From Pandoraea horticolens (GTDB lineage: Bacteria; Pseudomonadota; Gammaproteobacteria; Burkholderiales; Burkholderiaceae): DNA of 64,000 nt. A model generated the notes under the pieces. It saw nothing but the letters and a program-made list of their open reading frames with translations. It was not told the origin of the DNA and ran no database searches. Numbering within the stretch: the stretch's first letter is position 1; each line of letters starts with the position of its first letter. Of this stretch, positions 61,941 to 64,000 are shown piece by piece. Made by a program: the position numbers and the translations under genes. The DNA is taken from contig NZ_CABPSM010000007.1 of NCBI RefSeq assembly GCF_902459555.1, forward strand, positions 124,001-188,000, in the 5' to 3' direction.

Positions 61941-63410
61941 CTACAGTCGTCCACCGAAAGGATCGGCGACTCGTGGCCAATAGTTGAGATCGCGGGCACG
62001 ATAAGGAATGTTGATGAAATCCGGGGTCAGAGCACCAGGCGTAGAAACATAGATCACCTCGCTCGCAATCGGCGCGAATTCCGCGTGAAAATGCTGAGTC
62101 GACTTCACAACAACGATGTGCTTCGAGAGCAAATCAACACCTATTCCGGTGAAGGCCGAAAGCGAGAATGTCTGCTCCCTGACACTCACCAACACAATGT
62201 CGATATTGTCGTTTGTTGACACCCAGGCGGATGAACCGAACTTGCATGTCATGCCGGCAAGACTTTGGCTATGCTCATCCAACAGACCACGAACCGTGAC
62301 GGCCAAGTCCACCGGCACACCGGAAGACGGCCCAGACTTGCCGCCAATCCGAAGCGTGAGCCGCGCGCCAACACCGGCCTCTCGACACATCTGAACAGCC
62401 CCTACGTCGTAGAGACAGCCGAGAGCAACGTTGCCAACTCTGCGCTCGGTCAGACGCTGTAGGATGAAGGTACTGTCGCCCGGGGCCCCGCCCCCCGGGT
62501 TGTCGGCGATGTCTGCCAGGACAATCGGCGCACCGCTTTTCGGCTCTGCTTTGTGGAGTGCGTCATCTATCGACGTCACCGTTGGGCGTGCAGCTTCGCG
62601 CATTTCCCAAAGCGCCTTCCCCAACTGATCTGCGGCACTCTGCGCGAGCGCCTTATCCTCATCGCCGACCACCCAAACCTTAGCCCCCGACTCCGGAACG
62701 TCACCCCATGGAAACCCATGTCCGAATGACACGGACAAGATGCCGTTCTTTCCCTCCAATGACTGCATGTGTTTGACAAACCCAGCCATCGGCTCTTTCG
62801 TGGTATGCCAGATTCCTACCATGCGGCAGTCATGTACGGCTATCACTGGCCGAATTCGACCTTGTGCGGTCGCCATTGTCAGCGCGTACACTTCACGTAG
62901 ACGATCAATCCCGTCCGTATGCGGATACTCCTTGTAGCTGATGATGATTTCCGCATTCCTGCGCATCTTCTCGGTGAAGTGACAGTGCAAGTCGAGTTCG
63001 ACACCGATCGGCACTGACGTCCCGACCACTTCGCGAACAGCTTCGATCAGATCGCCTTCGCAATCATCGTAGCCTTCGGCCACCATCGCACCATGCAGGA
63101 GGAGAACAACTGCGTCGACCGGCACAGCCCGCTTCAGATCGGCGAGAATCTCGTCGCGAAAGCGCTCATACACGTGTCTGACGGTGCGTCCAGCCGGCTG
63201 CGCCATAGTTGACAGACTTTCGACGACCTCATGTCCGCCCATTTCGGCGAGCCTTCGCAGCTCCACCATACCGACACCGAGCATCCCATTGGGCGCAACC
63301 TGACTAGCGTCCCCATGGTAAATGCCGTACGAGGCATAGTTGCCGAGGCCTGTCGGCCCCGGCGAAAAAGTGTTTGTCTCTGTAATGAGAGTAGCGGCGA
63401 ATATTTTCAA
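61941..63410 (-). CDS. M81-family metallopeptidase (microcystinase C/MlrC-like)
   Basis: 489 aa, typical of MlrC proteins. N terminus MKIFAATLITETNTFSP is the family signature; metal-binding regions include VLLLHGAMVAEGYDDCEGDL and GVELDLHCHFTEKMR; the C-terminal MlrC_C domain has VLADIADNPGGGAPGDST. No signal peptide, so it is probably cytoplasmic. Most relatives are not microcystin-degrading. It lies 13 bp downstream of a TonB-dependent receptor gene, so the two likely share a transcript and handle an imported peptide or related ligand. Confidence 0.9.
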   Translation of the reverse strand: MKIFAATLITETNTFSPGPTGLGNYASYGIYHGDASQVAPNGMLGVGMVELRRLAEMGGHEVVESLSTMAQPAGRTVRHVYERFRDEILADLKRAVPVDAVVLLLHGAMVAEGYDDCEGDLIEAVREVVGTSVPIGVELDLHCHFTEKMRRNAEIIISYKEYPHTDGIDRLREVYALTMATAQGRIRPVIAVHDCRMVGIWHTTKEPMAGFVKHMQSLEGKNGILSVSFGHGFPWGDVPESGAKVWVVGDEDKALAQSAADQLGKALWEMREAARPTVTSIDDALHKAEPKSGAPIVLADIADNPGGGAPGDSTFILQRLTERRVGNVALGCLYDVGAVQMCREAGVGARLTLRIGGKSGPSSGVPVDLAVTVRGLLDEHSQSLAGMTCKFGSSAWVSTNDNIDIVLVSVREQTFSLSAFTGIGVDLLSKHIVVVKSTQHFHAEFAPIASEVIYVSTPGALTPDFINIPYRARDLNYWPRVADPFGGRL

Positions 63411-63423
63411 GGCTGCCCCCTAC

Positions 63424-64000
63424 TTAGAACGGCGCGTCAAGCTGCACACCGACAGTGCGCGGTTGGATGAATGCAACTTGCGCTGCCCCGCCAAGCGGGA
63501 CATAGTCTGTCGCTGCCGATTGCATTCCTCTCCTGTCAAATAGGTTGTGCACGAACATCGCTACACGAGCTTTGCGCAGGTCGATCCCTGCCCGCAAATC
63601 CGTCCGTACATAGGAGGGCAAGTTGAAGTTCGGTGTCACCTTGGTGTTGGGGAAGCTGGAGTTGCGCTGGCCGACGTAGGAAACCGTTGCACCAACGTAT
63701 GCTCGATACGACGCGACATCGAAAAAATAATCGGCATTGGCGGAGCCCGCGAACGTCGGGGTGTTAGGCATGCGATCGCCGGACCTTGCCTGGATCCCGG
63801 GGACGTCCTGGGTGAGGCGTCCATCCGAGTACGTCATACCCATACTGAAACGCCACTGCGGTGTTGGCGTCAGCGAACCGAAGAGTTCCATCCCTCTTGA
63901 CCGAGCCTTCCCACCATTGGTAATCACACCAAGGCCATTTACCGCGTCATGAAGTTGAATGTCCTTCCACTCGATGTCAAAGAGCGAGACGGACAGCGAT
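63424..64000 (-). CDS. TonB-dependent receptor, C-terminal part (cut by window end)
   Basis: About 192 residues visible, with the frame open past the window edge (SLFDIEWKDIQLHDAVNGLG, then ITNGGKARSRGMELFGSLTP). Late barrel strands and the C-terminal pattern VQLDAPF with terminal Phe are typical of outer-membrane TonB receptors. The reading lacks the plug and most of the barrel. It probably imports a siderophore, peptide or other ligand for the enzymes encoded downstream. Confidence 0.88.
   Translation of the reverse strand, partial: SLSVSLFDIEWKDIQLHDAVNGLGVITNGGKARSRGMELFGSLTPTPQWRFSMGMTYSDGRLTQDVPGIQARSGDRMPNTPTFAGSANADYFFDVASYRAYVGATVSYVGQRNSSFPNTKVTPNFNLPSYVRTDLRAGIDLRKARVAMFVHNLFDRRGMQSAATDYVPLGGAAQVAFIQPRTVGVQLDAPF

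Overview
The window looks like chromosomal DNA of a metabolically versatile Gram-negative betaproteobacterium, most likely Burkholderiales and plausibly Pandoraea or a close relative. The evidence is high GC coding sequence, two Porin_4-type trimeric porins, an ESPR-containing autotransporter, a TonB-dependent receptor, many LysR/AraC/GntR regulators and many small catabolic operons. The genus is inferred from gene content only. No rRNA, tRNA or CRISPR array was seen.

Region 1 (1-14,780): a cut-off UbiD-type decarboxylase and a UbiX-type flavin prenyltransferase converge on a long minus-strand operon. In transcription order the operon encodes HyuA- and HyuB-like hydantoinase/oxoprolinase subunits, a porin, a ThDP-dependent enzyme and an FAD amine-oxidase-like protein. 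It ends with a complete ABC importer of the ABC_sub_bind type and a terminator at about 1,342-1,380. A second, paralogous binding protein and an Asp/Glu/hydantoin racemase diverge from hyuA. The shared control region holds three copies of a 9-bp element.

Region 2 (14,830-31,900): a second minus-strand operon of about 9.9 kb runs from a gentisate-dioxygenase-like cupin through a beta-propeller protein, RidA, a glutathione transferase, a NitT/TauT-type ABC importer, an aldehyde dehydrogenase and a GMC oxidoreductase. It ends in an internally deleted 2-hydroxyacid dehydrogenase. A divergent GntR/FCD regulator lies behind a dense cluster of TTGGTTGA-type operators. An adjacent operon encodes a porin, an aromatic-acid-type MFS transporter, a small alpha/beta-barrel protein and a zinc alcohol dehydrogenase. 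A LysR regulator and a cupin follow. Together these look like an uncharacterised catabolic regulon, possibly for an (amino)aromatic acid.

Region 3 (31,880-46,560): two AraC regulators, then leuA with an apparent leucine-rich leader peptide and alternative hairpins. Next is a fatty-acid/acyl-CoA set: two AMP-forming ligases, an AraC regulator, acyl-CoA dehydrogenase, ETF-ubiquinone oxidoreductase, thiolase and 3-hydroxyacyl-CoA dehydrogenase. It is closed by a strong terminator.

Region 4 (46,720-53,230): a decayed island edged by two different broken tyrosine recombinases. It holds a truncated DUF1214 gene, a LuxR-type regulator, a large ESPR autotransporter and the C-terminal remnant of a retron-like reverse transcriptase. 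One recombinase is frameshifted by expansion of a 10-bp tandem repeat.

Region 5 (53,380-64,000): an ABC-F ATPase; a TetR regulator divergent from an alpha/beta hydrolase and an MsbA-like exporter; a LysR regulator divergent from a DUF1330 protein and an atypical SDR; an XRE-cupin regulator; an M81 (MlrC-like) peptidase; and the 3' end of a TonB-dependent receptor gene.
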